Made by a program: the position numbers and the translations under genes
Origin: CAIOSQ01 sp041178225
Lineage (GTDB): Bacteria; Pseudomonadota; Alphaproteobacteria; CACIAM-22H2
DNA length: 64,000 nt
Assembly (NCBI GenBank): GCA_041178225.1
Contig: JBEGVV010000258.1
Span: 1 to 64,000 of the forward strand
Direction of reading: 5' to 3'
Part shown: piece by piece, positions 43,486 to 52,276 of the stretch
Layout of the letters: the number at the start of each line of letters is the position of its first letter
How positions within the stretch are numbered: the first letter of the stretch is position 1
Notes under the pieces: model-generated
What the model saw: only the letters and a program-made list of their open reading frames with translations
What the model was told of the DNA's origin: nothing
Databases searched by the model: none

Positions 43486-44862
43486 TCAGCGCGCCGACCG
43501 CGTGGGCCGCGGGTCGTCAGGGACCTTTGCGCCGCGCCCTTCGTCGGCCTCGGGCGGCATCTCGATCTGCAGCACGTTGACCAGTTCGCCCATCGCGGCA
43601 AGCAGGCGGTAGGCGGAGAAGACGCGGCTGCTCTCGGCGCTGACCAGGCGCCCCTGGGACACGAACAGCTCGTTCTCCGCGTTCAGCACGTCGATCAGGC
43701 TGCGCTGTCCCTGGTTGAAGAACTGGTCGGTGTAGGCGTCGCGCACGCGGCGGTTCTTCTCCACCGCGCCGGTCAGCGGCGGGATGCGCTCGCTCGCGGT
43801 CTGGTACTGGACCCAGGAGCGACGCGCCTCCTCCTCGGTGGTGCGCGCCGTCGCGTGGCGCTGCGCCATCGCCTGGGACATGCGGCCGAGCGCGACGCGG
43901 CGCTGGGCCTGGTCGGACCCGCCGCGATAGAGGTTCCAGCGCATGACCACGAGCGCCGAGGCGTCGTTGCTGTCGCCGCGCGTGCCGTCGATGTTGCGGT
44001 CGCGCGTCGCGCCGAGCTCGAGGTTGAGCTTCGGGTAGGCCGCGGCATCCGCGACGCCGATCTCGTTCTCGGCGACGGAGATGTCCGCCTCGGTGATCCT
44101 GAGCGCGCGGTTGCCGCTGCGGCTGCGCTCGATGGCGGCGTCGAGCGTGCTGACGTCGCGCATCGCGGCCTGCGGGAACTCCGCGGCCGCGAGCTGGCCG
44201 GCGCGCTTGTTCACGACGATGAAGTAGCGGTTCTCGGCATCCTCGAGGGCGCCCTGCGTCTCCACCAGCGTGGCCTGCGCGTTGTCGAGTCGCGCGCGGG
44301 CCTGCTCCTGGTCGGCGGCAGGGGCCGCGCCACGGCCCACGCGCTGCGAGATGCGGCCGACGATCTGCCTGTGGATCTCGAGGTTCTGCTCGGCGAGGCG
44401 CACGAGGCGGCGCTGCCTGAGGACGTCGATATGCGCCTCGACCGCGTCGAGGGCCACGACCTCCGACGTCTCGCCGACGCGGCGCGCCGCGGATTGCCCG
44501 CGCGCCTTCTGCCGCTCGACCTCGCTGTCGGTCTCCCATCCATCGAACAGGCGCTGCGTCACGAAGACGCCGGTCTCGCGACGCGGCAGCGTGGCCGAGC
44601 CGCCGCGCGCGCGCGTGGTGCCGTTGTCCGACCACTCGGGCCCGCCGCCCGCGCGCAGGTCGAGCTGGGGCAGGTACTGGCCGCGGGCACGCGCCAGTTC
44701 CTGCTCCACCGCCTGCCTGTTGAACGCCACGACATCCACGCGCGGGTTGCTGCGCACGGCTTCCTGGGCGCTCTCCCTGAGCGACTGCCCGGCCGCGCCG
44801 CCTGCGGTGGCGAAAATGAGCGCCAGGGCGAGGGGAAACCGGATCTTCGCTTGCTGGAACAC
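43486..44862 (-). CDS. TolC-family outer-membrane channel of a type I secretion system
   Basis: This 458-residue outer-membrane efflux protein has a signal peptide ending near AAGQS and the two-fold repeat of long helices typical of TolC: LREAVRSNPRV-like opening, and the second-half NQGQRSLIDVLNAENELF. The C-terminal tail is short and charged. It is divergent from the secretion ABC gene across 141 bases and is the likely outer-membrane exit for that system. AggA/LapE is the closest named relative I would suggest. Confidence 0.9.
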   Translation of the reverse strand: MFQQAKIRFPLALALIFATAGGAAGQSLRESAQEAVRSNPRVDVVAFNRQAVEQELARARGQYLPQLDLRAGGGPEWSDNGTTRARGGSATLPRRETGVFVTQRLFDGWETDSEVERQKARGQSAARRVGETSEVVALDAVEAHIDVLRQRRLVRLAEQNLEIHRQIVGRISQRVGRGAAPAADQEQARARLDNAQATLVETQGALEDAENRYFIVVNKRAGQLAAAEFPQAAMRDVSTLDAAIERSRSGNRALRITEADISVAENEIGVADAAAYPKLNLELGATRDRNIDGTRGDSNDASALVVMRWNLYRGGSDQAQRRVALGRMSQAMAQRHATARTTEEEARRSWVQYQTASERIPPLTGAVEKNRRVRDAYTDQFFNQGQRSLIDVLNAENELFVSQGRLVSAESSRVFSAYRLLAAMGELVNVLQIEMPPEADEGRGAKVPDDPRPTRSAR

Positions 44863-44935
44863 GGGACGACCTCGATTTGCGACTAGCGTCGCGAAGCATT
44901 GGACGAATTCCGCCGGGAACTCAACGCTTCGTTGG

Positions 44936-44949
44936 ATATTTACGAATAT
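44936..44949. promoter_or_regulatory. AT-rich palindrome in the type I secretion divergent control region
   Basis: ATATT-TACG-AATAT forms an inverted repeat in the 141-bp gap between the TolC-like and ABC transporter genes, an AT island in GC-rich DNA. It could be a shared operator. A moderate promoter match for the ABC gene follows at 44965-44994 (TTAACC, 18 bases, TATAGC), which would give a very short or absent leader before the ATG at 45004. Confidence 0.35.
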
Positions 44950-45003
44950 TTTGGGCCGCCGCCGTTAACCAAACGGACAGGTCGCCGGTATAGCCTCTGG
45001 GGC

Positions 45004-47160
45004 ATGAGCGACCCTGCGGCCATCGAGACGCCCCCCTCCCAGCACGCGCCAGCGCGCGCGCGGCAGGCGACCGATGCACCACCGCCCGCGCCGCACGCCG
45101 CGCCCGCGGCCGGCATCGGCGGCCACGAGGCCGACGACCCGCTCCTCGCCTGCCTCGCGCTCATGACCGCGCTGCTGGGCAGGCCGACCAGCCTCGAGAC
45201 GCTGCGCTCCGGGCTTCCCCTCCACGCCGACAAGGCGCCGCCCGCGCTCTTCGTGCGGGCAGCCGAACGTGCTGGGTTCGCCGCGCGCGCGACGCGCAGG
45301 AAGCACGTCGTCGACATACCGCAGGTCAACATGCCCTGCGTCCTCGCGCTCAAGGACGGCTCGGCCTGCGTGCTGCTCTCGATCCGCCGCGGCGACGCGG
45401 AGATCATGGTCCCCGAGACCGGCGGCCGGCAGCACGTCGGCGTCGCGACGCTGCAGGAACTCTTCTCCGGGCAAACGCTCTTCGTGCGGCTGCCGCACGA
45501 GCCCGACGCGCGGTCGGGGCACCTGCCCGTGCGCCGGCAGGATCGCTGGTTCTGGAGCGCGATCGCGGATCTCTGGCCGGTCTACGGCCACGTCTTCGTC
45601 GCCGCGGTCGCGATCAACCTGCTCGGCCTCGCCGCGTCGATCTACTCCATGAACGTCTACGACCGCGTCGTCCCGAACAACGCGATGGAGACGCTCTGGG
45701 TGCTGACCATCGGCGTCGTCGTGGTCTACGTCTTCGACTTCCTGCTGCGCACCGCGCGGGCCTATTTCGTCGACGCGGCCGGCAAGGGCGCGGACGCCGT
45801 CATCGCCTCGCGCCTCGTCGAGCAGGTGCTGTCGATGCGCCTGGAGGCTCGCCCGGCCTCGACCGGCGCCCTCGCCAGCAACCTCCGCGAATACGAGTCG
45901 CTGCGCGAGTTCTTCACCTCGGCGACGCTGGTCACGCTCGTCGACCTCCCCTTCGTCGCCATCTTCGTCGCCGTGGCCTGGGCGATCGCCGGCCCGGTCG
46001 CCTACGTGCCGCTCGTCGCGCTGCCGGTCGTACTCGTCGTCGGGCTGCTGCTGCAGGTGCCGCTCTCCGCCGCGGTCTCGCGCAACCAGGCCGAATCCGC
46101 GCAGAAGCACGCGATCCTCGTCGAGGCGATCGAGGGGCTGGAGAGCCTGAAGGTCGCGCGCGCCGAGGGCCGGACGCAGAAGCTGTGGGAGCGCTTCGTC
46201 GCCGCCTCCGCGCGCTCGGCGATGGCGACGCGCGTGCTCTCCACCTTCGCGATCAACTTCACCGCCTTCGCGACCTCGCTCGCCAGCGCGCTCGTCATCT
46301 TCCTCGGCGTGCACGAGATCGCCGCCGGCCGGATGACGATGGGCGCGCTCATCGCGGTGTCGATCCTCACGGGCCGCGCCATGGCGCCGCTCGGCCAGGT
46401 CGCGGCCCTGATCGTGCGCGTCAACCAGTCCATGGCGGCGCTCTCCGCGCTCGACCGCCTGATGAAGGCGCCGCGCGAGCGCGACCCGAGCGAGAGCTAC
46501 GTCGCGCGGCCCTCGCTGCGCGGGCAGATCGAGCTGCGCGACGTCAGCTTCGCCTACCCGCAGTCCGGCGCGCCCGGCGGCGGCAGCGCCGTGGCGGCGA
46601 TCAGCGGCGTGTCGATCTTCGTCGCGCCGGGCGAGCGCGTGGGAATCGTCGGGCGCGTCGGGTCCGGCAAGAGCACCCTCGCCCGCCTGATCACCGGCCT
46701 CTACCAGCCGACGCAGGGATCCGTGCTTGTCGACGGGACCGACATCCGGCAGGTCGATCCCGCAGAGCTGCGACGACAGGTCGGCTACGTGCCGCAGGAC
46801 GCGCACCTCGTCTTCGGCTCGGTGAAGGAGAACATCCTCATCGGCTCCCCCTTCGCCGACGACGCGGCGCTGCTGCGCGCCGCGACGATCGCCGGCGTCG
46901 ACGACTTCGTGCGCTCGCGCCCCCAGGGCTACGACATGCCGGTAGGCGAGCAGGGCCGCTACCTCTCGGGAGGCCAGCGCGCGGCCGTCACGATCGCGCG
47001 CGCCCTCGTCTCCAACCCGCCGATCCTGCTTCTGGACGAGCCCAGCGGCGCGATGGACTCGACCTCGGAGCAGCGCCTCAAGGCACGCCTGTCGGAGATC
47101 CTCGCCGGAAGGACGCTGCTCCTCGTCACGCATCGCGGATCGATGCTGTCGATGGTCTAG
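45004..47160 (+). CDS. Type I secretion ABC transporter (LapB/HlyB-like), truncated by amber codon
   Basis: The encoded 718 residues comprise a C39-like domain without the catalytic Cys (DPLLACLALM replaces the usual DCGLACLAMI), a six-helix membrane domain from about residue 185, and an ATPase with Walker A GRVGSGKST near 550, signature YLSGGQRAA near 650, Walker B ILLLDEPSGAMD near 675 and H-loop VTHRG near 708. The frame hits TAG at 47158-47160. The same frame then continues with 36 more family-like codons to a TGA that overlaps the next gene. The natural protein was probably 755 residues. All core nucleotide-binding motifs precede the stop, so partial function is possible. Confidence 0.9.
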   Translation: MSDPAAIETPPSQHAPARARQATDAPPPAPHAAPAAGIGGHEADDPLLACLALMTALLGRPTSLETLRSGLPLHADKAPPALFVRAAERAGFAARATRRKHVVDIPQVNMPCVLALKDGSACVLLSIRRGDAEIMVPETGGRQHVGVATLQELFSGQTLFVRLPHEPDARSGHLPVRRQDRWFWSAIADLWPVYGHVFVAAVAINLLGLAASIYSMNVYDRVVPNNAMETLWVLTIGVVVVYVFDFLLRTARAYFVDAAGKGADAVIASRLVEQVLSMRLEARPASTGALASNLREYESLREFFTSATLVTLVDLPFVAIFVAVAWAIAGPVAYVPLVALPVVLVVGLLLQVPLSAAVSRNQAESAQKHAILVEAIEGLESLKVARAEGRTQKLWERFVAASARSAMATRVLSTFAINFTAFATSLASALVIFLGVHEIAAGRMTMGALIAVSILTGRAMAPLGQVAALIVRVNQSMAALSALDRLMKAPRERDPSESYVARPSLRGQIELRDVSFAYPQSGAPGGGSAVAAISGVSIFVAPGERVGIVGRVGSGKSTLARLITGLYQPTQGSVLVDGTDIRQVDPAELRRQVGYVPQDAHLVFGSVKENILIGSPFADDAALLRAATIAGVDDFVRSRPQGYDMPVGEQGRYLSGGQRAAVTIARALVSNPPILLLDEPSGAMDSTSEQRLKARLSEILAGRTLLLVTHRGSMLSMV

Positions 47161-47271
47161 CGGCTGGTGGTCATGGACCAGGGCCGCATCGTGGCAGACG
47201 GGCCGCGCGACCGGATCATCGCCGAGCTCCAGGCCGGCGCGATCCGCGGCAGCGCGAAGGGCATGCCATGA
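47158..47271 (+). pseudogene. Amber codon and untranslated C-terminal remnant of the secretion ABC transporter
   Basis: After the TAG the same frame reads RLVVMDQGRIVADGPRDR and onward to a TGA at 47269-47271. This is what the end of a HlyB/LapB-type ATPase looks like (usually VDRLIVLDxGRIVADGP). The TGA overlaps the HlyD-like ATG at 47268 by four bases, as in an intact coupled operon. A single base change from GAG, CAG or AAG would create the TAG. It may be a real mutation, a sequencing error, or suppressed. Confidence 0.8.
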
Positions 47272-48596
47272 CGGCCCGGCGCAGGATCGTCGAGGCGGAC
47301 TTCGCGCCCGAGGGCGCGCTCGCGGCCCAGTCGGGCATCCGCCGCCTCGGCTGGATCGTCTCCTTCCTCGTCGTGTCCTTCCTCGGCGGCTTCATCTACT
47401 GGGCCTCGGTGGCGGCGCTCGACGAGGTGACGCGCGGCGATGGACGCGTCATCCCCTCGCAGCGCGTGCAGGTCATCCAGAACCTCGAGGGCGGCATCGT
47501 CTCGGAGATCCTCGTGCGCGAGGGCCAGATCGTCGAGCGCGACAGCGTGCTCGTGCGCATCGCGAACACCGCGGCGGAGGCCGACCTGCAGGGCAACCGC
47601 GCGCAGTCCCATGCGCTGCGCGGCGCCATCGCGCGGCTGGAGGCCGAGCTCCAGGGCGCTGGCGCGCTAGAGTTCCCCGCCTCGCTCGTCGCCGACGCGC
47701 CCGACATCGTCGCCGCGGAGCGCAGGCTGGCCGAGGCGCGGCGCGACCAGCTCGAGGCGCAGGTGGCGGTCATGCGCGAGCAGGGCGACCAGCGGCGCAG
47801 CGAGATCGTCGAGCTCGAGGCCCGCATCGTCGCGCTCGAGCGTTCCCGCGCCCTCGCCCAGCAGGAGCTCGGCATCGTCGAGCCGCTGATACGCTCGGGC
47901 TCCGGCTCGCGCATCGAGCTCGTGCGAATCCAGCAGCGCGTCAACGACATCCAGACGCAGATCACCGCCGCCGAGCTTGCCCTCCCGCGGGCGCGCAACG
48001 CGCATGCCGAGGTCCTCCGGCGCATCGACGAGCGGCGCGCGACCTTCCGCTCGGAGGCCAGCACCGACCTCAACCAGCGCCGCGCGCAGCTTGCGGCGCT
48101 GACCGAGAAGCTGCAGGCCGACCGCGACCGCGTCACGCGCACCGAGGTGCGCTCGCCCGTGCGCGGGACGATCAAGGACATGAAGGTCTCCACGGTCGGC
48201 GGCGTCATCCGCCCCGGCCAGGACATCCTCGAGATCGTGCCGCTCGAGGACACGCTGCTCGTCGAGGCGCAGCTGCGCCCCGCCGACATCGCCTTCGTGC
48301 GGCCCGGGCAGCCCGCGGTCGTGAAGGTGACGGCCTACGACTTCTCGATCTTCGGGGGGCTGGAGGCCGAGCTCGAGCAGATCAGCGCCGACACGATCCA
48401 GGACGAGCGGGGCGAGCGCTGGTTCCGCGTCAGGCTGCGCACGCAGAAGGCACATCTCGGGACGGAGGAGAAGCCCCTCCCGATCATCCCCGGCATGACC
48501 GCGGGGGTGGAGATCCTCACCGGCCGCAAGACGGTCCTCGACTACCTCATGAAGCCCATCCTTCGGGCGAGGGATCGCGCGCTGCGCGAACGCTGA
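47268..48596 (+). CDS. HlyD/LapC-family membrane fusion protein of type I secretion
   Basis: The 442-residue adaptor has a cytoplasmic N-terminus of about 25 residues, one membrane helix near 27-48, a barrel-sandwich half with VIQNLEGGIVSEILVREGQ, a long coiled coil of roughly residues 100-275, and the closing half with RSPVRGTIKDMKV and TVGGVIRPGQDILEIVP. It bridges the ABC transporter and the TolC-like channel. Its ATG overlaps the ABC gene's original stop, so the amber codon 108 bases upstream may also weaken its translation. Confidence 0.93.
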   Translation: MTARRRIVEADFAPEGALAAQSGIRRLGWIVSFLVVSFLGGFIYWASVAALDEVTRGDGRVIPSQRVQVIQNLEGGIVSEILVREGQIVERDSVLVRIANTAAEADLQGNRAQSHALRGAIARLEAELQGAGALEFPASLVADAPDIVAAERRLAEARRDQLEAQVAVMREQGDQRRSEIVELEARIVALERSRALAQQELGIVEPLIRSGSGSRIELVRIQQRVNDIQTQITAAELALPRARNAHAEVLRRIDERRATFRSEASTDLNQRRAQLAALTEKLQADRDRVTRTEVRSPVRGTIKDMKVSTVGGVIRPGQDILEIVPLEDTLLVEAQLRPADIAFVRPGQPAVVKVTAYDFSIFGGLEAELEQISADTIQDERGERWFRVRLRTQKAHLGTEEKPLPIIPGMTAGVEILTGRKTVLDYLMKPILRARDRALRER

Positions 48597-48597
48597 G

Positions 48598-48951
48598 ATG
48601 CCCTACGTCGAACGCGATTCCGTCGGGCGCATCGCCGCCCTGAGCGAGAAGCCGACCGGCCGCGCGCTCGAGTTCCTCGACGACGGCTCGCCGGAGCTGC
48701 GCCACTTCCTCTCGCGCACGAGGCCGCAGGCCGATCCGCGCCAGTCCCAGGAGGCGCTCGACTCGCTGCGCTCGAGCGACGCGGAGCTGGTGCGCGTGGT
48801 GGAGGACCTGATCGAGCTCCTGGTGCACAAGCGCACGATCGCGATCGAGGAACTGCCCGTGCCGGTGCGCCGCAAGATGGAGGCGCGCGCGCGTCTGCGC
48901 GAGCGCTATCGCGCGAACCCGCTGCTGCGCTTCGACGACGACACGATCTGA
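48598..48951 (+). CDS. Conserved small protein linked to type I secretion genes
   Basis: This 117-residue soluble protein starts one base after the HlyD-like stop. It opens with MPYVERDSVGRIAAL, has a central SDAELVRVVEDLIELLVHKR helix and a charged C-terminus. Similar proteins follow HlyD/TolC genes in other proteobacteria and are often labelled tryptophan synthase beta-like, which nothing in the sequence supports. I would call it a function-unknown partner of the secretion system. Confidence 0.75.
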   Translation: MPYVERDSVGRIAALSEKPTGRALEFLDDGSPELRHFLSRTRPQADPRQSQEALDSLRSSDAELVRVVEDLIELLVHKRTIAIEELPVPVRRKMEARARLRERYRANPLLRFDDDTI

Positions 48952-48957
48952 GCGCGC

Positions 48958-50586
48958 TCAGCCGGCGCGCGCCCCGGCCTCGCCGCGCAGGAACGAGGCC
49001 GCCTGCTCCGCGATCATGATCACCGTCGCGTGCGTGTTCGTGCTGGTGATCGACGGCATGATCGAGGCATCGACCACGCGCACGCCGCGCAGGCCGCGCA
49101 CGCGCAGCGCCTCGTCGACCACGGCGTCCTCGCCGCGTCCCATCCGGCATGTCCCGACCGGGTGGTAGACGGTGTCGGCGTTGCGACGGATCCAGGCCTC
49201 GATCTCCGCCGCGGTGCGCACGTCCGGCCCGGGCGCGAGCTCGCGCCCGCGCCACGGGTCGAAGGCGGCCTGCGCGAAGACGTCGCGCAGCATCTCGATC
49301 GCGCGGCGCAGCACCAGCATGTCCTTCCGGGCCGACAGGCAGTTCGGCCGGATCGCCGGCGCCGCGAAGGGATCCGCGCTCGCGAGCTTGATCTCGCCGC
49401 GGCTCTCGGGCCGCATCTGGTAGGCGTTGGCGAAGAAGGCGTGGCCGTCGTGCCGCTTCGGCGGCAGGCGCAGGCCCGGAAGGCGCAGCGTCGCCGTCGA
49501 CAGCCCGGGCAGGAAGTGGCTCTGGATGTCGGGCGCGTCGAGCGCGGGATCGGAGCGCAGGTAGGCGCCGCTCTCGAGCGGGAAGCGCGTCATCGGGCCC
49601 TTGCGGAACAGCAGCGCCTGCAGGAAGGCGAGGCCCGCGCGGTCGATGCGCGTAAGCCCGTGCAGCGTCACGGGCTGCGTGCAGGCATGCTCCACGCGAA
49701 CGAGGACGTGGTCCTGCAGGTTCATGCCGACGCCCGGCAGGTCCGCGACCACGTCGATCCCGAGCCGGCGCAGCTCGTCCGCCCTGCCGATCCCGGAGAG
49801 CATCAGCAGTTGCGGGGAATTGACCGTGCCACCGCAGAGCAGCACCTCGCCCTCGACGGCGAAGCGCCGGTTCGCGCCGCGCACGCTGGCCTCGACCGCC
49901 ACGGCGCGGTCGCCGGCGAAGACGATGCGCGTCGCGTGGGCGCGGGTGACGACGTCGAGGTTCGGCCTGCCGCGCGCGGGATCGAGGAAGGCGCGCGCCG
50001 TGCTCCAGCGCTGTCCGCCGGAGATGTTGAAGTCGTAGCGGCCGAATCCCTCCGGCCGCGCGTTGAAGTCATGCGTCGCCGGATGGCCGGCCTGGCGCCC
50101 CGCCTCGACGAAGACGTCCGAGAGCGGGCTGAAGGGCGGCGGCCGCGACGTGCGCAGCGGGCCCTCGCCGCCATGGTCCTCGCTGGCGCCGCCGTCATGG
50201 GCCTCCGAGCGCAGGAACAGGGGCTTCACCCTGTCCCACGACCAGGCAGGCAGGCCGGACTGGGCCCAGCTGTCGAAGTCCATCGGCAGGCCCCGCACGT
50301 AGACCATGCCGTTGATCGACGAGGAGCCGCCGATCACCTTGCCGCGCGGCCAGAACAGGCGCCGCCCCTCCATCCCGGGCACCGGCTCGGTCTCGTAGAA
50401 CCAGTTCGCGTAGCGGTTGCGCAGCAGCGTGCCCGTCATCATCGGGATCCGGAAGACGGGGTTGCGGTCGCCGCCGCCGGCCTCGAGCACGAGGACGCGC
50501 ACGGCCGGGTCCGCGCTCAGTCGCGCCGCGAGGACGCAACCCGCCGTTCCACCGCCCACGATCACGTAGTCGTAGCCCCTGTCCAT
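48958..50586 (-). CDS. GMC-family FAD oxidoreductase (choline dehydrogenase-like)
   Basis: The 542-residue flavoenzyme has the FAD-binding opening YDYVIVGGGTAGCVLAARLS, the GGSSSINGMVYVRG signature, a second GMC signature around GGTVNSPQLLMLSGIG, and the catalytic His in VYHPVGTCRMG. It oxidises an alcohol, passing electrons to a quinone or cytochrome carrier. No signal peptide. It converges with the secretion operon and diverges from an ABC transporter; a second GMC enzyme lies at 52236-53984. Confidence 0.92.
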   Translation of the reverse strand: MDRGYDYVIVGGGTAGCVLAARLSADPAVRVLVLEAGGGDRNPVFRIPMMTGTLLRNRYANWFYETEPVPGMEGRRLFWPRGKVIGGSSSINGMVYVRGLPMDFDSWAQSGLPAWSWDRVKPLFLRSEAHDGGASEDHGGEGPLRTSRPPPFSPLSDVFVEAGRQAGHPATHDFNARPEGFGRYDFNISGGQRWSTARAFLDPARGRPNLDVVTRAHATRIVFAGDRAVAVEASVRGANRRFAVEGEVLLCGGTVNSPQLLMLSGIGRADELRRLGIDVVADLPGVGMNLQDHVLVRVEHACTQPVTLHGLTRIDRAGLAFLQALLFRKGPMTRFPLESGAYLRSDPALDAPDIQSHFLPGLSTATLRLPGLRLPPKRHDGHAFFANAYQMRPESRGEIKLASADPFAAPAIRPNCLSARKDMLVLRRAIEMLRDVFAQAAFDPWRGRELAPGPDVRTAAEIEAWIRRNADTVYHPVGTCRMGRGEDAVVDEALRVRGLRGVRVVDASIMPSITSTNTHATVIMIAEQAASFLRGEAGARAG

Positions 50587-50696
50587 CGCCCATCCCCGCC
50601 ATCGATCCCGGTGCTGTCCCGCGCCGCCGGAACCGCTATATCAGGAACGCCCGCGATGCCAACCCCGGCGGCGCCAGGCGACGAGGCCCCGACCGC

Positions 50697-51467
50697 ATGC
50701 ATGTCGAGATCACGAAGGCCACGAAGAGCTTCGCCGCGCGCGGTCGCGTCGTCGAGGCGCTGCGAGAGGTCTCGCTCGGCGTCGGGCGCGGCGAGTTCGT
50801 CGCGCTGGTCGGTCCGTCGGGCTGCGGGAAGTCGACCCTGCTCAACATGGTGGCGGGCCTCGCGACGCCGACGCGCGGCGCGATCCTGCATGCCGGCCGG
50901 CCGGTAGAGGGCGTCAACCGATCCGTCGGCTACATGACGCAGGCCGACGCGCTGCTGCCCTGGCGCACCGCGGAGGCGAACGTCATGCTTCCCCTGCTGC
51001 TGCGCGGGACGAAGCGCGCCGACGCGCGCGCCCGCGCCCGCGACCAGCTCGAGCGCGTCGGCCTCGCCGGCTTCCTCGACGCCTACCCGCGCGAGCTGTC
51101 CGGCGGCATGCGCAAGCGCGCGGCCCTCGCGCAACTGCTGGTCTACGAGCCAGACACGCTGCTCCTCGACGAGCCCTTCGGCGCGCTCGACGCGCAGCTC
51201 AAGCTCGTGCTGGCGCAGGAACTCGCCACGCTGCACGCCCGCACCGGCCAGACGGTGCTCTTCGTGACCCACGACCTCGGCGAGGCGATCGCGCTCGCCG
51301 ACCGGGTGGTCGTCTTCTCCGGCCGGCCCGGCCGGATCAAGGCGATCGAGCGGGTGGCGCTCCCCCGGCCCCGCGACATGTTCCGCGCGCGCTTCGAGCC
51401 CGCGTTCCAGGAACTCTACGAGCGCCTCTGGGCGGCGCTCGCGCCCGAGATCGGGGCCGCGGCATGA
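50697..51467 (+). CDS. ABC transporter ATP-binding protein, NitT/TauT (SsuB) type
   Basis: The 256-residue ATPase has Walker A GPSGCGKSTLL near residue 40, GYMTQADALLPWRTA as Q-loop, signature LSGGMRKRAALAQ, Walker B LLLDEPFGALD and THDLGEAIALADR. This is the nitrate/sulfonate/taurine/pyrimidine-precursor class. It overlaps the permease gene by four bases. No periplasmic binding protein is found beside it, so the substrate is unknown. Confidence 0.92.
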   Translation: MHVEITKATKSFAARGRVVEALREVSLGVGRGEFVALVGPSGCGKSTLLNMVAGLATPTRGAILHAGRPVEGVNRSVGYMTQADALLPWRTAEANVMLPLLLRGTKRADARARARDQLERVGLAGFLDAYPRELSGGMRKRAALAQLLVYEPDTLLLDEPFGALDAQLKLVLAQELATLHARTGQTVLFVTHDLGEAIALADRVVVFSGRPGRIKAIERVALPRPRDMFRARFEPAFQELYERLWAALAPEIGAAA

Positions 51468-52276
51468 ACAGGATCGACGGGGATCCCGAGGCGCCGGTCG
51501 CGGCGCCGGACGGCGGTGCCGGCGAGGTCGCGCCGTGGGTCGTGCGTGCCGGCCAGGTCGGGCTCGGCGTGGCGCTCCTCGCCGCCTGGCAACTCGCGTC
51601 CGGCCGCCTCGTCGACCCGTTCTTCGTGAGCTCGCCGGCCGAGGTCGGGGCGCGGCTGGCGCGCTGGGCGACGGACGGCACGCTGCTCGTCCATGGCAGC
51701 TACACGCTGCGCGCGATGGTCGCGGGCTTCGTCATCGGCGCCGCGAGCGGCTTCGGCACGGGCTTCGCGCTCGGCCGCAACGACCTGCTCGCGCGCATCC
51801 TCGACCCCTACATCACGGCCATCTACTGCCTGCCGAAGATCGCGCTCGCGCCGCTCTTCCTGCTCTGGTTCGGCATCGGCATCGAATCGAAGATCGCCAT
51901 GGCCGCGGCGATCGTCTTCTTCCTCGTCTTCCTGAACACATTCGCCGGCGTTCGCGCGGTGGAGCGGATCCACCTCGACGCCGTGCGCATCATGGGCGGC
52001 GGGCGGCTCGCCGAGCTCAGGCATGTCGTCCTGCCCTCGGCCGCGGCGTGGGTGATGACGGGGCTGAAGGTCTCCGTGCCCTACGCGCTGATCGGCGCCG
52101 TGGTGAGCGAGCTCATCTCCTCCAACCGCGGCGTCGGCTTCCTGATCGGGCAGGCCAGCGGCCTGTTCGACACCGCGGGCGTGTTCGCGGGGCTGGTCGT
52201 CCTCGCGGTCGCCGGCGCGACGCTCAACGGCGTCCTCAAGTCGGCCGAGCGCCGCCTGCTGCGCTGGCGCGGATGA
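51464..52276 (+). CDS. ABC transporter permease, NitT/TauT (SsuC) type
   Basis: The 270-residue inner-membrane permease has the typical FFVSSPAEVGARLARW stretch, about six helices, and the coupling loop with IMGGGRLAELRHVVLPSA. It pairs with the ATPase gene it overlaps. Its last 41 bases overlap the convergent GMC oxidoreductase gene. The missing binding protein must be supplied from elsewhere, or the operon has lost it. Confidence 0.92.
   Translation: MNRIDGDPEAPVAAPDGGAGEVAPWVVRAGQVGLGVALLAAWQLASGRLVDPFFVSSPAEVGARLARWATDGTLLVHGSYTLRAMVAGFVIGAASGFGTGFALGRNDLLARILDPYITAIYCLPKIALAPLFLLWFGIGIESKIAMAAAIVFFLVFLNTFAGVRAVERIHLDAVRIMGGGRLAELRHVVLPSAAAWVMTGLKVSVPYALIGAVVSELISSNRGVGFLIGQASGLFDTAGVFAGLVVLAVAGATLNGVLKSAERRLLRWRG

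Noticed and set aside
48598..48951. Tryptophan synthase beta fragment
   Set aside because: No PLP-binding or trpB motif; the common label is a mis-annotation.
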